Positions 24,154 to 33,046 of a stretch of DNA of 64,000 nt are shown here, piece after piece. Source of the stretch: JACKIC01 sp964543795 (GTDB lineage Bacteria; Planctomycetota; UBA1135; UBA2386). The first letter of the stretch is position 1; each line of letters begins with the position of its first letter. The stretch covers positions 124,001 through 188,000 of the forward strand of contig CAZIZN010000007.1 in assembly GCA_964543795.1 (NCBI GenBank), in the 5' to 3' direction. The position numbers and the translations under genes were made by a program. The notes beneath the pieces were generated by a model, which was not told the DNA's origin, did not search any database, and worked only from the letters and a program-made list of their open reading frames with translations.

Positions 24154-26499
24154 ATGTCGATCACCCGCACCCTGTCCGCGCCGCTGCTCGCGGTCGCCCT
24201 GTCCCTCTCCGCCACGGCCCAGACCGCCGAGCAGTTCCGCACGCGGCATCCCGTGGCGATCGACTCGGGCGTGGTGGCGAACACCAACCCGTCGCCGGCC
24301 GCTCGCGGACTGCCGGCCGTCGTCTGGTCGACCGTCGTCTCGGTGCCGACCGCGGCGTGGGTCCGCCTGCGCTACTCGGGCATCCTGCTGTCCGGCCAGC
24401 GCGAACCCGGCGGCGACGGCTCGTTCCTGCGCATCACGTCGCTGCTCGACAACCAGTTCCAGACGCAACACCTCGTGCACGTGGGCCAGTGGCGCGACAC
24501 CTCGGCGTACTTCAACGGCGACTCGGTGCTCGTCGAGCTGCTCGCGCATCCGGGCACCGGGCCGAATCGGCTGGTGATCGACGAGGTCACCGCGGGCCCG
24601 TCCGTGCCGCCCGGCCGCGACACGATCTGCGGCCCGACCGACGACCGCGTGCTGAGCAGCGACCCGCGCTGCGCGCGCGTCGACCCGGTCGGCTGCAGCG
24701 CGTGGCTGATCGACGACTGCAACCACTGCTTCCTCACCGCCGGCCACTGCAGCGGCACGGCGATGCAGATCGTCGAGTTCAACGTGCCGCTTTCGACCGC
24801 CTCGGGCGCCCTCATGCATCCCGGTCCGCAGGACCAGTACGCGATCGACCTGAGCTCGGTGCAGTCGAACGGCGGCGGCGCCCCGGGCAACGACTGGGCC
24901 TACTTCGGCGTCTACCCCAACTCGACGACGGGCCTGACGCCTTTCCAGGCGAACAACGGCCAGGCCTTCACGCTGCTCGCCTCGACGCCGACGGTCACCA
25001 ACCAGACCGTGCGCGTCACGGGTTACGGCACGGTGGCAGCACCGGTGTCGCCGACCTGGGAGCAGGTGCAGAAGACGCACGCCGGCCCCTACACGCAGCT
25101 CGTCGGCTCGCGCATCGACTACCGCACCGACACGACGGGGGGCAACTCCGGCTCGCCGGCCTTCCTCGACGGCACCAACGTCGCCATCGGCATCCACACG
25201 CACGGCGGCTGCACCGGCAGCGCCGGCGAGAACTCGGGCACCGCGGGCAACCACGCGGCCCTGCAGGCGGCGCTCGCCGCGCCGACCGGCGTCTGCTACT
25301 GCGCGCCGATCACGTTCAGCTACCCGAACGGCCAGCCGACCCTCGTCTCGCCGGGCGGCGTGACCACGATCCGGATGCAGATCGGCGGCATCGGCCAACT
25401 GCAGCCCGGCAGCCTGCAGTTCCACTGGTCCTACGCCGCGAACGGCCCCTTCCAGACGATCGCGCCGACCGCGCTCGGCAGCAACCTGTTCGAGGTCACC
25501 GTGCCGGCGGCCAACTGCGAATCGGTGCTGCAGTACTACTGGGTCGCGCAGGACTCCGGCAGCGTGACGTTCCACGACCCGAGCAACGCGCCCACCTCGC
25601 GCCACACGGCGATCGCGGCGACGAACCTCGCGACGATCCGCAGCCACGACTTCAACACGGCGCCGCCGAACTGGACGGTGAGCGACACGAACGTCACCGC
25701 CGGCAGCTGGACGCGCGGCACGCCGGCCGACCCGTTCGGCCCCGTCGCCGACTACGACGGCAGCGGTCAGTGCTGGGTGACGGGCAACTCCTGGCTCGAG
25801 GACCTCGACGGCGGACCGACGCGTCTGCGCACCGAGACGATCGACGTCAGCGCGGCGACCAACCCGATCGTGCGCTACGCGCTGTGGTTCACCAGCAACA
25901 GCGGCACCGACCGGCTCATCGTCGAAGCGACCCAGGACAACGGCGCGAACTGGGTCGTGATCCAGAACCTCACGGCCTTCACCGGTTGGGAGGTGCACGG
26001 CTTCCGCGTGCTCGACCACTTCGCGGCGCCGGGTCAGCTCAGCGTGCGGTTCTCGGTCTCGGACAACCCGAACAACTCGCAGACCGAAGCCGGCCTCGAC
26101 GCGTTCCTCGTCGCCGACGCGACGTGCCCGCCGCCGTCCTGGACGCCGTTCGGCACCGGCTGCGCGCCCAGCGGCCCCGCACCCGCTCTCGCCCTCGTCA
26201 GTCCGCCTGCGATCGGCGGCGTTTTCGTGCTGACGACCTCCAACCTCGGCAGCGGCGCGCCGATCATGATCGCCGGCTTCACGCCGACCGCGCCGCCCGT
26301 GTCGCTGGCGCCCTACGGCTGGGGTCCGACCTGCCTGCTCTACGTCACGCCGGACGCTGCGTTCTTCGTGCCCGGCGGCATCCTCGGGTTCTCGATCCCG
26401 AGCGATCCTTCGCTGTCGGGCATCCGGCTGCACTACCAGCTCGTCGAGGTCGGTCCGGTGCTCGCGACGTCGGACGCCGGCATCGCCGAGATACGGTGA
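24154..26499 (+). CDS. secreted trypsin-fold serine protease with C-terminal surface domain
   Basis: 781 residues. A signal peptide (about 1-22, ending TAQ) precedes an S1-like protease domain (about 155-370) with a probable triad of His198 in FLTAGHC, Asp247 in NDWAYF and Ser332 in GGNSGSP, and several cysteines nearby (CSAWLIDDCNHC). Residues 390-680 form Ig/MAM-like beta domains (ITFSYPNGQPTLVSPGG; WTVSDTNVTAGSWTRG). The last 110 residues start at GTGCAPSGPAPAL and are the C-terminal domain shared with other secreted proteins here. It probably degrades proteins outside the cell or at the surface. The ATG at 24154 gives the clean signal peptide. Confidence 0.9.
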   Translation: MSITRTLSAPLLAVALSLSATAQTAEQFRTRHPVAIDSGVVANTNPSPAARGLPAVVWSTVVSVPTAAWVRLRYSGILLSGQREPGGDGSFLRITSLLDNQFQTQHLVHVGQWRDTSAYFNGDSVLVELLAHPGTGPNRLVIDEVTAGPSVPPGRDTICGPTDDRVLSSDPRCARVDPVGCSAWLIDDCNHCFLTAGHCSGTAMQIVEFNVPLSTASGALMHPGPQDQYAIDLSSVQSNGGGAPGNDWAYFGVYPNSTTGLTPFQANNGQAFTLLASTPTVTNQTVRVTGYGTVAAPVSPTWEQVQKTHAGPYTQLVGSRIDYRTDTTGGNSGSPAFLDGTNVAIGIHTHGGCTGSAGENSGTAGNHAALQAALAAPTGVCYCAPITFSYPNGQPTLVSPGGVTTIRMQIGGIGQLQPGSLQFHWSYAANGPFQTIAPTALGSNLFEVTVPAANCESVLQYYWVAQDSGSVTFHDPSNAPTSRHTAIAATNLATIRSHDFNTAPPNWTVSDTNVTAGSWTRGTPADPFGPVADYDGSGQCWVTGNSWLEDLDGGPTRLRTETIDVSAATNPIVRYALWFTSNSGTDRLIVEATQDNGANWVVIQNLTAFTGWEVHGFRVLDHFAAPGQLSVRFSVSDNPNNSQTEAGLDAFLVADATCPPPSWTPFGTGCAPSGPAPALALVSPPAIGGVFVLTTSNLGSGAPIMIAGFTPTAPPVSLAPYGWGPTCLLYVTPDAAFFVPGGILGFSIPSDPSLSGIRLHYQLVEVGPVLATSDAGIAEIR

Positions 26500-26508
26500 G
26501 TCTGCCCG

Positions 26509-26928
26509 TCAGTACAGCATCCACCAGACCAGCACGCCGGTCAGCGACACGTAGAGCCAGATCGGCGCCGTGATCTTCGCCCACCGGCGATGCTCCTCGC
26601 GGCGGTCCTTCAGGCCCAGCCACAGCGTGCGCAGGATCAGCGGCACCTGCACCGCGGCCAGCACGATGTGCGAGATCAGCAACGCGAAGTAGACCGGCCG
26701 GATCCAGCCCTCGCCCGTGAACCGCACCGGCGGCGCGTTGAGGTGGTAGACGACGTAGCTGACGAGGAACAGCGCCGACACACCGACCGCGGCGAGGATC
26801 AGCTTCTTGTGCAGTTCGACATCGCCGCGCTTGATGGCCACCAACGAGGCGCAGATCAGCACGAACGCGAGCGCGTTCAGCGCGGCGTCGACGTGGGCGA
26901 GGATGCGGAAGTCGAATTCGGCGGGCAT
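26509..26928 (-). CDS. DUF420 (YozB/CtaM-like) membrane protein
   Basis: A 139-residue protein with four hydrophobic helices. It has the DUF420 histidine pattern: LAHVDAALNA near the N-terminus, the LHKKLI segment, YVVYHLNAP, and LLISHIVLAAVQVPLIL. The family member CtaM is required for maturation of heme-copper oxidases in staphylococci. Here it is the last gene of a run containing ctaA and ctaB, so a role in cytochrome oxidase or heme A assembly is well supported by context. It starts 22 nt after the ABC permease stop. Confidence 0.88.
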   Translation of the reverse strand: MPAEFDFRILAHVDAALNALAFVLICASLVAIKRGDVELHKKLILAAVGVSALFLVSYVVYHLNAPPVRFTGEGWIRPVYFALLISHIVLAAVQVPLILRTLWLGLKDRREEHRRWAKITAPIWLYVSLTGVLVWWMLY

Positions 26929-26950
26929 GGGGCGGGGCGAGCGGCGGGTT

Positions 26951-27709
26951 TCAGGCGGCGTTGCGCACGCTGCGTCGGGAGACGACGAGCGTGCTGAGCG
27001 CGAAGGTCGCGAGGGCGAACAGCGCCGTGCCGAAGAGGCAGACGCCGAACGACGGCACGCCGGCGACCTCGCCCTGCAGCGCGTGGCGCAGAGCACCGAC
27101 GCCGTAGGTCATCGGATTGACGAACCGCACCCAGCTCATCAACGGGTGCGCCGACTCCATCGGGAAGAACGCACCCGACAGCAGCAACATCGGCATCAGG
27201 AACAGCATCATGATGCCGTGGTAGCCGGCCGTGCTGTCCATCACCCACGCGAGCGCGAAGCCGAGGCCGGTCACCGCGAGCGCCAGCAGCGCGAGCACGC
27301 CGAGCCCCGCGCACACCGCGCCGAGGTCGAGCGATACGCCGGCGAGCGGCGCCAGCAGCAGGAACACGACCGCGAGCAAGAGCCCGAGCGAGGCCCCGCC
27401 GAGGATCTTGCCGAGCGCGATCGCCGAGCGCGGCACCGGCGACACGAGCACGCCCTGCAGGAAGCCCTCCTTGCGGTCCTCGATGACCGTGATCGTCGAG
27501 AAGATCGCCGTGAACAGCGTGATCATCGCCAGCGTGCCGACGAAGAAGTACCGCCCGTAGTCCATGCCGCCCGGCTTGAACGAGCCGTGCAGCGCGCCGC
27601 TGAACAGCAGCCAGAAGATCACCGGCTGCAGCAGCGAGCCGGTGACGCGCGGCCGGTCGCGCAGGAACCGCACGATCTCGCGCTGCCAGAGGGCCAGGAC
27701 GGGGCGCAT
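26951..27709 (-). CDS. ABC-2 type transporter permease
   Basis: A 252-residue protein with about six transmembrane segments and the ABC-2 signature region (LMPMLLLSGAFFPMESAHPLM, RFVNPMTYGVGALRHALQG). It resembles drug/lipid exporter permeases (NodJ/DrrB type). Its ATG overlaps the ATPase stop by one base (TGATG), so the two form one exporter. Position between ctaB and the DUF420 gene suggests a link to oxidase biogenesis; the substrate is unknown. Confidence 0.9.
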   Translation of the reverse strand: MRPVLALWQREIVRFLRDRPRVTGSLLQPVIFWLLFSGALHGSFKPGGMDYGRYFFVGTLAMITLFTAIFSTITVIEDRKEGFLQGVLVSPVPRSAIALGKILGGASLGLLLAVVFLLLAPLAGVSLDLGAVCAGLGVLALLALAVTGLGFALAWVMDSTAGYHGIMMLFLMPMLLLSGAFFPMESAHPLMSWVRFVNPMTYGVGALRHALQGEVAGVPSFGVCLFGTALFALATFALSTLVVSRRSVRNAA

Positions 27710-28671
27710 CACGACCTCCTCCGCTTCTTCCTCGACGGCGCCGGCTCCGGCTCGGCGACGACGAACCGTTTGCCGGTCTTCTGCAGGAACACGTCCTGCA
27801 ACGACGGGTGCGCGAGCTGCAGCCGCGTGATGCGTCCGCCGAAGCGCTGCATCACCGCCGGGACCAGTTCGTGCACCGCGGCGCCGTCGATACGCACGGC
27901 CCCGTCGACGACCAGCGCTTCGACGTGCAGTTCGCGCTGCAGTTCGCCGGCGAGCGTCGGCGCGTCCGCAGCCTCGATCTCGAGCACCTGCGTGCCGACC
28001 TCGCGCATCAACTCGGCCGGCCTGCCCGCGGCGACGATGCGGCCCTGGTCGAGCAGCGTCAGCCGATCGGCCTCTGCCGCCTCGTCCATGAGGTGCGTCG
28101 TGAACAGGACGGTCAGGCCCGGCTGCGAACGCAGCAGCGCCCACATGTCCTGGCGCGCGGCCGGATCGAGCCCCGTGCTCGCCTCGTCGAGCAGCACGAG
28201 GTCCGGCGCGCCGAGCATGCACTTGGCGATCTCGACGCGACGCCGCAGGCCGCCGGACAGCTCTTCGACGCGATCGCCGGCGCGGTCCTCGAGCCGCGCC
28301 GCGGCCAGCAGCACGCCGATGCGCTCGGCGAGCGCGCGGCCGCCGAGGCCCAGCATCGCACCGCCGTAGCGCAGGTTCTCGCGAACCGTCAGCTTCCGAT
28401 CGACCGCCGGCGACTGGAACACGACGCCGATGCGGCGCCGGATCGCCGCGGACTCGGTGGCCAGATCGAGCCCGAGCATCGTCACCTGCCCCGACTGCGG
28501 CGGGACGAGCGTCGCCAGCAGGCGGAACAGCGTCGACTTGCCCGAGCCGTTCGGCCCGAGGAAGCCGTGCACGCTGCCGGCGGCGACGTCGAAGCCGACG
28601 TCCTGCAGCGCCTGCCGATCGCCGTAGCGGAACGACACGGATCCGGCGGTGACTGCGTTCGTTCGGCTCAC
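27709..28671 (-). CDS. ABC-2 type transporter ATP-binding protein
   Basis: 320 residues from a GTG at 28671 that overlaps the ctaB stop (GTGA). Walker A GPNGSGKS (about 43-50), the signature EELSGGLRRRVEIAKCML, Walker B LVLLDEASTGLD and the switch TTHLMDEA are all present. A C-terminal domain of about 90 residues (VGTQVLEIEAADAPTLAG) is typical of DrrA/NatA exporters, and the end is basic (PSRKKRRRS). It energises the adjacent ABC-2 permease. Confidence 0.93.
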   Translation of the reverse strand: MSRTNAVTAGSVSFRYGDRQALQDVGFDVAAGSVHGFLGPNGSGKSTLFRLLATLVPPQSGQVTMLGLDLATESAAIRRRIGVVFQSPAVDRKLTVRENLRYGGAMLGLGGRALAERIGVLLAAARLEDRAGDRVEELSGGLRRRVEIAKCMLGAPDLVLLDEASTGLDPAARQDMWALLRSQPGLTVLFTTHLMDEAAEADRLTLLDQGRIVAAGRPAELMREVGTQVLEIEAADAPTLAGELQRELHVEALVVDGAVRIDGAAVHELVPAVMQRFGGRITRLQLAHPSLQDVFLQKTGKRFVVAEPEPAPSRKKRRRS

Positions 28672-29588
28672 GGGCGATCCCAGACCATGACGGAGAAGAG
28701 CAGGGGAAGGTAGACGATCGACATCACGAACGTCATGCGCATCGCCGCGTCGCGGCGCGTGATCGCCGCCATCGCGGTCGGCACGACGAACAGGATGTCG
28801 AGCAGCGCGGCCGCGATCGCGTAGCGTTCGCCCGCCATCTGCGTCACGTACGGCACCATGCTGGCGATGCCGAGCCCGCCGACGTAGAGCAGCATCGTGA
28901 TGCCCGTCCGGTACCCCGACGGATCGACGACGGGCAGCATGCGCATGCCGGCACGCGCGTAGTCCTCGCGGTAGCGCCACGCGATCGACAGGAAGTGCGG
29001 GATCTGCCAGCAGAACAGGATCGCGAACAGCACCAGCTGCGGCAGCGCCAGGTGGCCGACCACGGCGGCGTGGCCGACGACCGGCGGCAGAGCACCCGGG
29101 ATCGCGCCGACCAGCGTGTTGAGCGGCGTCACGACCTTCATCGGCGTGTAGACCGCGACGTAGCTGACGACGATCGCCGCGCAGAGCAGCGCCGCGGTCC
29201 AGTTCAGCGTGCCGATCCGGCGCGAACCGTCGTCGAGCAGCGGCGCCGAACCGAACAGGACCATGCCGACGCCGAGCAGCGCCATCGTGCAGCCGAACAC
29301 GAGCACCTCGCGCGGCGCCAGCCGGCCGCTCGGCAGCGGCCGCCGGCTCGTCCGCTCCATCAGCGGGTCCAGGTGCCGCTCGCGGTACATGTTCAGCGCC
29401 GCGGCGCCGCACGCGGCGAGGAACGTGCCGAGCGTCGTCAGCACCAGCAGGTCCAGCGGCGGATGCGTGCGAGTGCTCGGCCAGCCCATGTAGATGCCGG
29501 CGACCACGGCGAACACCGCGAGCGCCGACAGCCGCGGCTTGCCGAGTTCCCAGTAGGCGAGCAGCTTGCCGGCGGGCGAGGCGCTCAT
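28668..29588 (-). CDS. ctaB: heme O synthase (protoheme IX farnesyltransferase)
   Basis: A 306-residue UbiA-family prenyltransferase with eight or nine transmembrane helices. The aspartate-rich motifs are NMYRERHLDPLMERTSRRPLP (quoted from N through P of the first) and the second-loop YREDYARAGMRMLPV. The downstream SGYRTGITMLLY is also CtaB-like. It attaches a farnesyl group to protoheme. It overlaps ctaA upstream (ATGA) and the ABC ATPase downstream (GTGA), so heme O and heme A synthesis and the exporter are translated together. Confidence 0.94.
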   Translation of the reverse strand: MSASPAGKLLAYWELGKPRLSALAVFAVVAGIYMGWPSTRTHPPLDLLVLTTLGTFLAACGAAALNMYRERHLDPLMERTSRRPLPSGRLAPREVLVFGCTMALLGVGMVLFGSAPLLDDGSRRIGTLNWTAALLCAAIVVSYVAVYTPMKVVTPLNTLVGAIPGALPPVVGHAAVVGHLALPQLVLFAILFCWQIPHFLSIAWRYREDYARAGMRMLPVVDPSGYRTGITMLLYVGGLGIASMVPYVTQMAGERYAIAAALLDILFVVPTAMAAITRRDAAMRMTFVMSIVYLPLLFSVMVWDRP

Positions 29589-30529
29589 GGCAGACCCGGG
29601 GCGCGCGTGGCGCGGAAGACGTGCGCCGCCAGCGTCGCCGCGAGCAGGGTCAGCACCGCACCCAGCAGCACGTGCACCGAGATCAGCGCGGCCGTGCCGA
29701 GGTTGGCGACGTTCTCGGCACTCTTGCCGGCACTGTTGCGCACGACGAGCGCCACGAAACCGAGCGCGATCTGCAGGATCAGCAACAGCACCGTCGTGCG
29801 CGCGATGCCGCGGATGCCGGGCGATTCGCCGAGCCTGCCGACCGCGAACGCCGTCGCGATCGCGACGACGAGGAACACGACGAACGCGTTGCCGACGTGC
29901 GTCCAGAGGGCGTGCACGCCGTTGGTGTGGCGCGCCAGGGCGCCGACGACGGTCTGCACGACGAGGATCGCGATGGCTGCTACCGCGAGCTTCCGCCCCG
30001 ACCCGGTCGGCACGTTCGCCGCGACCGGGGTGCGTGCGCAGCGCTCCGAGAGCAGGTAGGCGAGCCACGCGAACGTCGCGAACGTGAGCTGCGCCAGCGT
30101 CGCGTGGGTCACGGACGTCAGCGTGGGCAGGCCCAGCCGCACGCCGACGCCGCCGACGATCGCCTGCAGCAGCATGAGGCAGCCGCCGCCCCACGCGATC
30201 GCGCGCGCGCCGCCGTCGAACTGCCGACCGGCGCCGAACCGGCCGAACTGCAGCCACAGCGCGAGCCCCAGCGACAGCAGGCCCGCGAGGGCCGCCGCGA
30301 GCCGGTGGAAGTGCTCGAGGAAGCCGGGCACCGTCGTGTAGCTGCGTTCGGGCATGAACCGGCCGTCCGACAGCGGCCAGTCGAGGAACGCGAGCCCCGA
30401 ACCGGTGCTCGTCGTCATGGCACCCTTCAGGATCGTGATCGTCGTCGCGACCAGCACGGCGACGGCGAGCCAGAACGGGCCCCGTCGGACGGAGCTCGCA
30501 GGCTGGGGCACGGCGGCGGCGGTCGACAT
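29585..30529 (-). CDS. ctaA: heme A synthase (COX15/CtaA family)
   Basis: 314 residues with about eight transmembrane helices. CtaA signatures are GSGLAFLDWPLSDGRFMP after helix 1, the heme-ligand histidines in EHFHRLAAALAGL and THATLAQLTF, HTNGVHALWTHVGNAF, and LISVHVLLGAVLTL. It oxidises heme O to heme A. The ATG at 30529 is chosen because upstream codons in the open frame (to 30682) overlap the end of the neighbouring permease gene. First gene of the ctaA-ctaB core. Confidence 0.93.
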   Translation of the reverse strand: MSTAAAVPQPASSVRRGPFWLAVAVLVATTITILKGAMTTSTGSGLAFLDWPLSDGRFMPERSYTTVPGFLEHFHRLAAALAGLLSLGLALWLQFGRFGAGRQFDGGARAIAWGGGCLMLLQAIVGGVGVRLGLPTLTSVTHATLAQLTFATFAWLAYLLSERCARTPVAANVPTGSGRKLAVAAIAILVVQTVVGALARHTNGVHALWTHVGNAFVVFLVVAIATAFAVGRLGESPGIRGIARTTVLLLILQIALGFVALVVRNSAGKSAENVANLGTAALISVHVLLGAVLTLLAATLAAHVFRATRAPGLP

Positions 30530-30593
30530 GGCGGGGCAGAGAGAATGCCCCGCGCCGGGGTGATTTTCAGCCGGCAGGAGGGATGGCGGGATC

Positions 30594-32216
30594 TCAGTCC
30601 TCCGCCGGCAGCGGCCCGGACCGCGCGCGCACCGATTCGGCGACCCACCAGTAGGCGATCGCGACCAGACCCAGAGCGCCACCGACGTAGCCCCACAGCC
30701 AGCCGATCGAGGCCAGCCACATGCCGACGCCCGCGAGCGCTGCGGAGACCGCCAGGGCGACGACCAGCACGAGGCATCCCGCGTGGTACATGCGGTGCTC
30801 GTCCTGCGGCAGCGAGAGCGGCAGCCAGACCTCGACCAACCCCGGCAGCAGCGACGCCACGGGCAGCAGCGCGAGGGTCGGCAGTACCACCAGCAGCGGC
30901 TGCCAGGATCCCTCGCTGACGACGAGCAGCGCCGCGAACAACGCCGACACGGGCAGCGTCAGCCAGCACAGCACCGCCTTGCGCGCACCGTGGAAGAGCT
31001 GCGACCAGTCGGGCATCGGCACGATGCGGAACCACTCCGCCGCACGCCAGTGCGGCGAGCGCTGCAACAGCGTCATGCCGGTGAGCGGCACCAGCGTCAT
31101 GTAGCCCATGCTCATCGCGCTCAGGAACTGACGCTCCGTGCCCTTGTCGTCGCCGCCGAGCACGAACAACCAGACCACCGGCAGCGCCAGGAACGGCACC
31201 ACGCCGGGATAGAGCTTCAGCTTGGTCTCGCGGTCGCGGGCCATGTAGGCCGTCGCCAGCACGAACGCGTGGCGCTGCACGGGATCGCGCAGCCACCAGC
31301 GCAGCGGCGGCCTCGCCACGAGCCAGGGCAGCAGCCGGCGCGACGGCCGGTCGACGCGGTCGCCGGCCTCGTTGAGCATCTGCAGCCCGGTCCCGTAGGC
31401 CGAGCCGAGCCGCACGAACGCGAGCCACGCCGCGACGCCGGTCGCGGCGAGCGCGAGCCCCGCCGGCAGCCACAGCGTCGCGGCCGGCCGAGCGCCGAGC
31501 AACAGCGCGTCGAGCGCCCCGAACCACACCGGCGGCAACGCGAGCCACCAGCCGGCGGCGACGTCGACGCCGCCCATCGTGTCTTCGCGGACCAGGGACG
31601 GCACGAGCTGGCCGCCGAGCACCATGGCGACCACGAGCAGGGTCTGCGTCAGCGTCAGCAGATCGTCGAGCCGTTCGCGGCCGAACCAGCGCAGGCACAG
31701 GTTGTAGACCAGCACGATCATCGACGCCGAGAACACCATCAGCAGCGCGGTCGATGCGAGGTGTGCCGGCAGGAACCAGACCGAGCCGCCCTCGGTCCAC
31801 ATGCCCGAGAACAGGCCGAACAGGTTGAGCGCCAGCGCCGACAGCAAGGCGAGCCGCATCAGCACCGCGAACTTGGCGCGCAGCAACTGCTCGGGCCGCA
31901 CGGGCCGGTGCAGCAGGATGTCCGCCTCCTCGCGCACGAACAGCACGGTGCCGGCATCGGCCGCCAGCGTCAGCGACGCGAACAGCAGCGTGAAGGCGTG
32001 CAGCGTGCTCGCGAAGGCGAAGCAGTCGAGCGTGCGCGCCGCCGTGCCGGGCAGGATGCCCAGGAAGGCGAACAGGACCGCGCTGCCGACGATGCCGAAG
32101 CGCTTCTTGCGGCCGTGGCTGGCCGCGTGCTGCGCCGCGCGGCCGCGGAACACGAGCGTCCAGAACAACTGCCGCAGCTGCCGTTCGACCGACGGAGTAG
32201 CGGGGCCGGACGTCAT
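30594..32216 (-). CDS. large polytopic ABC-2-like exporter permease
   Basis: A 540-residue protein with about twelve predicted membrane segments. The cytoplasmic loop FVREEADILLHRPVRPEQLLRAK (shortened) resembles fungal/bacterial ABC-2 permeases of the EcsB/YhaP type. There is no ATPase domain. The ATG at 32216 overlaps the stop of the ATPase gene (ATGA), which makes them partners. The substrate is unknown. It ends 64 nt before ctaA and is probably in the same transcript. Confidence 0.85.
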   Translation of the reverse strand: MTSGPATPSVERQLRQLFWTLVFRGRAAQHAASHGRKKRFGIVGSAVLFAFLGILPGTAARTLDCFAFASTLHAFTLLFASLTLAADAGTVLFVREEADILLHRPVRPEQLLRAKFAVLMRLALLSALALNLFGLFSGMWTEGGSVWFLPAHLASTALLMVFSASMIVLVYNLCLRWFGRERLDDLLTLTQTLLVVAMVLGGQLVPSLVREDTMGGVDVAAGWWLALPPVWFGALDALLLGARPAATLWLPAGLALAATGVAAWLAFVRLGSAYGTGLQMLNEAGDRVDRPSRRLLPWLVARPPLRWWLRDPVQRHAFVLATAYMARDRETKLKLYPGVVPFLALPVVWLFVLGGDDKGTERQFLSAMSMGYMTLVPLTGMTLLQRSPHWRAAEWFRIVPMPDWSQLFHGARKAVLCWLTLPVSALFAALLVVSEGSWQPLLVVLPTLALLPVASLLPGLVEVWLPLSLPQDEHRMYHAGCLVLVVALAVSAALAGVGMWLASIGWLWGYVGGALGLVAIAYWWVAESVRARSGPLPAED

Positions 32217-32983
32217 GGCAGCAGCGTCTTCGCGAACTCGGCCGCGCGGGCCTCGACGCCGCTGAGTCCGGTCAGGCCCGTGAACAGTTGCTCGAGCGTC
32301 GCCGCGCCGTGCTGCCGCTGCAGCTGCGCCGGCTCGCCGTCGGCGATCAGCCTGCCCTTGGCGACGATCGCGACGCGGTGGCAGACGCGTTCGACGACGT
32401 CGAGCACGTGCGAGCTGTAGACGATCGTCTTGCCTTCGCGCGCGAGCGTCTCGAGCAGCGCCTTGAAGCCTACCGCCGCGTTCGCGTCGAGGCCGTCGAG
32501 CGGTTCGTCGAGCAGCACGACGCGCGGGTTGTGCAGCAGTGCTGCGGTGATGACGATCTTGCGGCGCATGCCCTTCGAGTAGGCGCCGAGCAGCTTGCCC
32601 TCGAGCGTCGCCTGATCGAGATCGAAGAAGTCGAGGAACTGCCGCACGCGCGTCTTCGCCTGCCGTTCGCCGATGCCGTAGAGACCGGCGATCATCAGCA
32701 GGAACTCGAGTCCGGTCAGCGCCTCGTAGACCGCGCCCGAGTCCGGCACGAAGCCGAGCAGGCGCTTGCAGCCGAGCGGGTCCTCGACGATGTCGAGGCC
32801 GCAGACCTTCGCGGTGCCGGTGGTCGGCTGCAGCATGCCGGTGAGCATCTTCAGCGTCGTGGTCTTGCCCGCACCGTTGGGGCCGAGCAGGCCGAGGATC
32901 GTGCCGGGCTCTACGTCGAGGTTGAGGTCGTCGACGGCGATCTGGGAGCCGAAGGCCTTGGTCAGCCGCTGCAGCGAGATCAT
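32213..32983 (-). CDS. ABC transporter ATP-binding protein
   Basis: A 256-residue CcmA/EcsA-type ATPase. Walker A is GPNGAGKT, the Q-loop lies in GFVPDSGAVYEALTG, the signature is unusual (LLGAYSKGMRRKIVI, SKGM in place of SGGQ), Walker B is VVLLDEPLDGLD and the switch is YSSHVLD. The YSKGM form is common in exporter ATPases of this branch. The ATG at 32983 (MISLQRLTKAFG) gives the usual start. It pairs with the 540-residue permease. Confidence 0.92.
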   Translation of the reverse strand: MISLQRLTKAFGSQIAVDDLNLDVEPGTILGLLGPNGAGKTTTLKMLTGMLQPTTGTAKVCGLDIVEDPLGCKRLLGFVPDSGAVYEALTGLEFLLMIAGLYGIGERQAKTRVRQFLDFFDLDQATLEGKLLGAYSKGMRRKIVITAALLHNPRVVLLDEPLDGLDANAAVGFKALLETLAREGKTIVYSSHVLDVVERVCHRVAIVAKGRLIADGEPAQLQRQHGAATLEQLFTGLTGLSGVEARAAEFAKTLLP

Positions 32984-33046
32984 GGGGCGATCATGCACGC
33001 CGCCGCGCGCGCATGCACGGCGTCGGGTCCACCGCACCGCACCGCT

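Noticed and set aside
21756..26573. 1,605-codon plus-strand frame spanning recN and the protease gene
   Set aside because: Overlaps recN antisense and the protease in another frame; low-complexity Ser/Ala/Arg product without domains.
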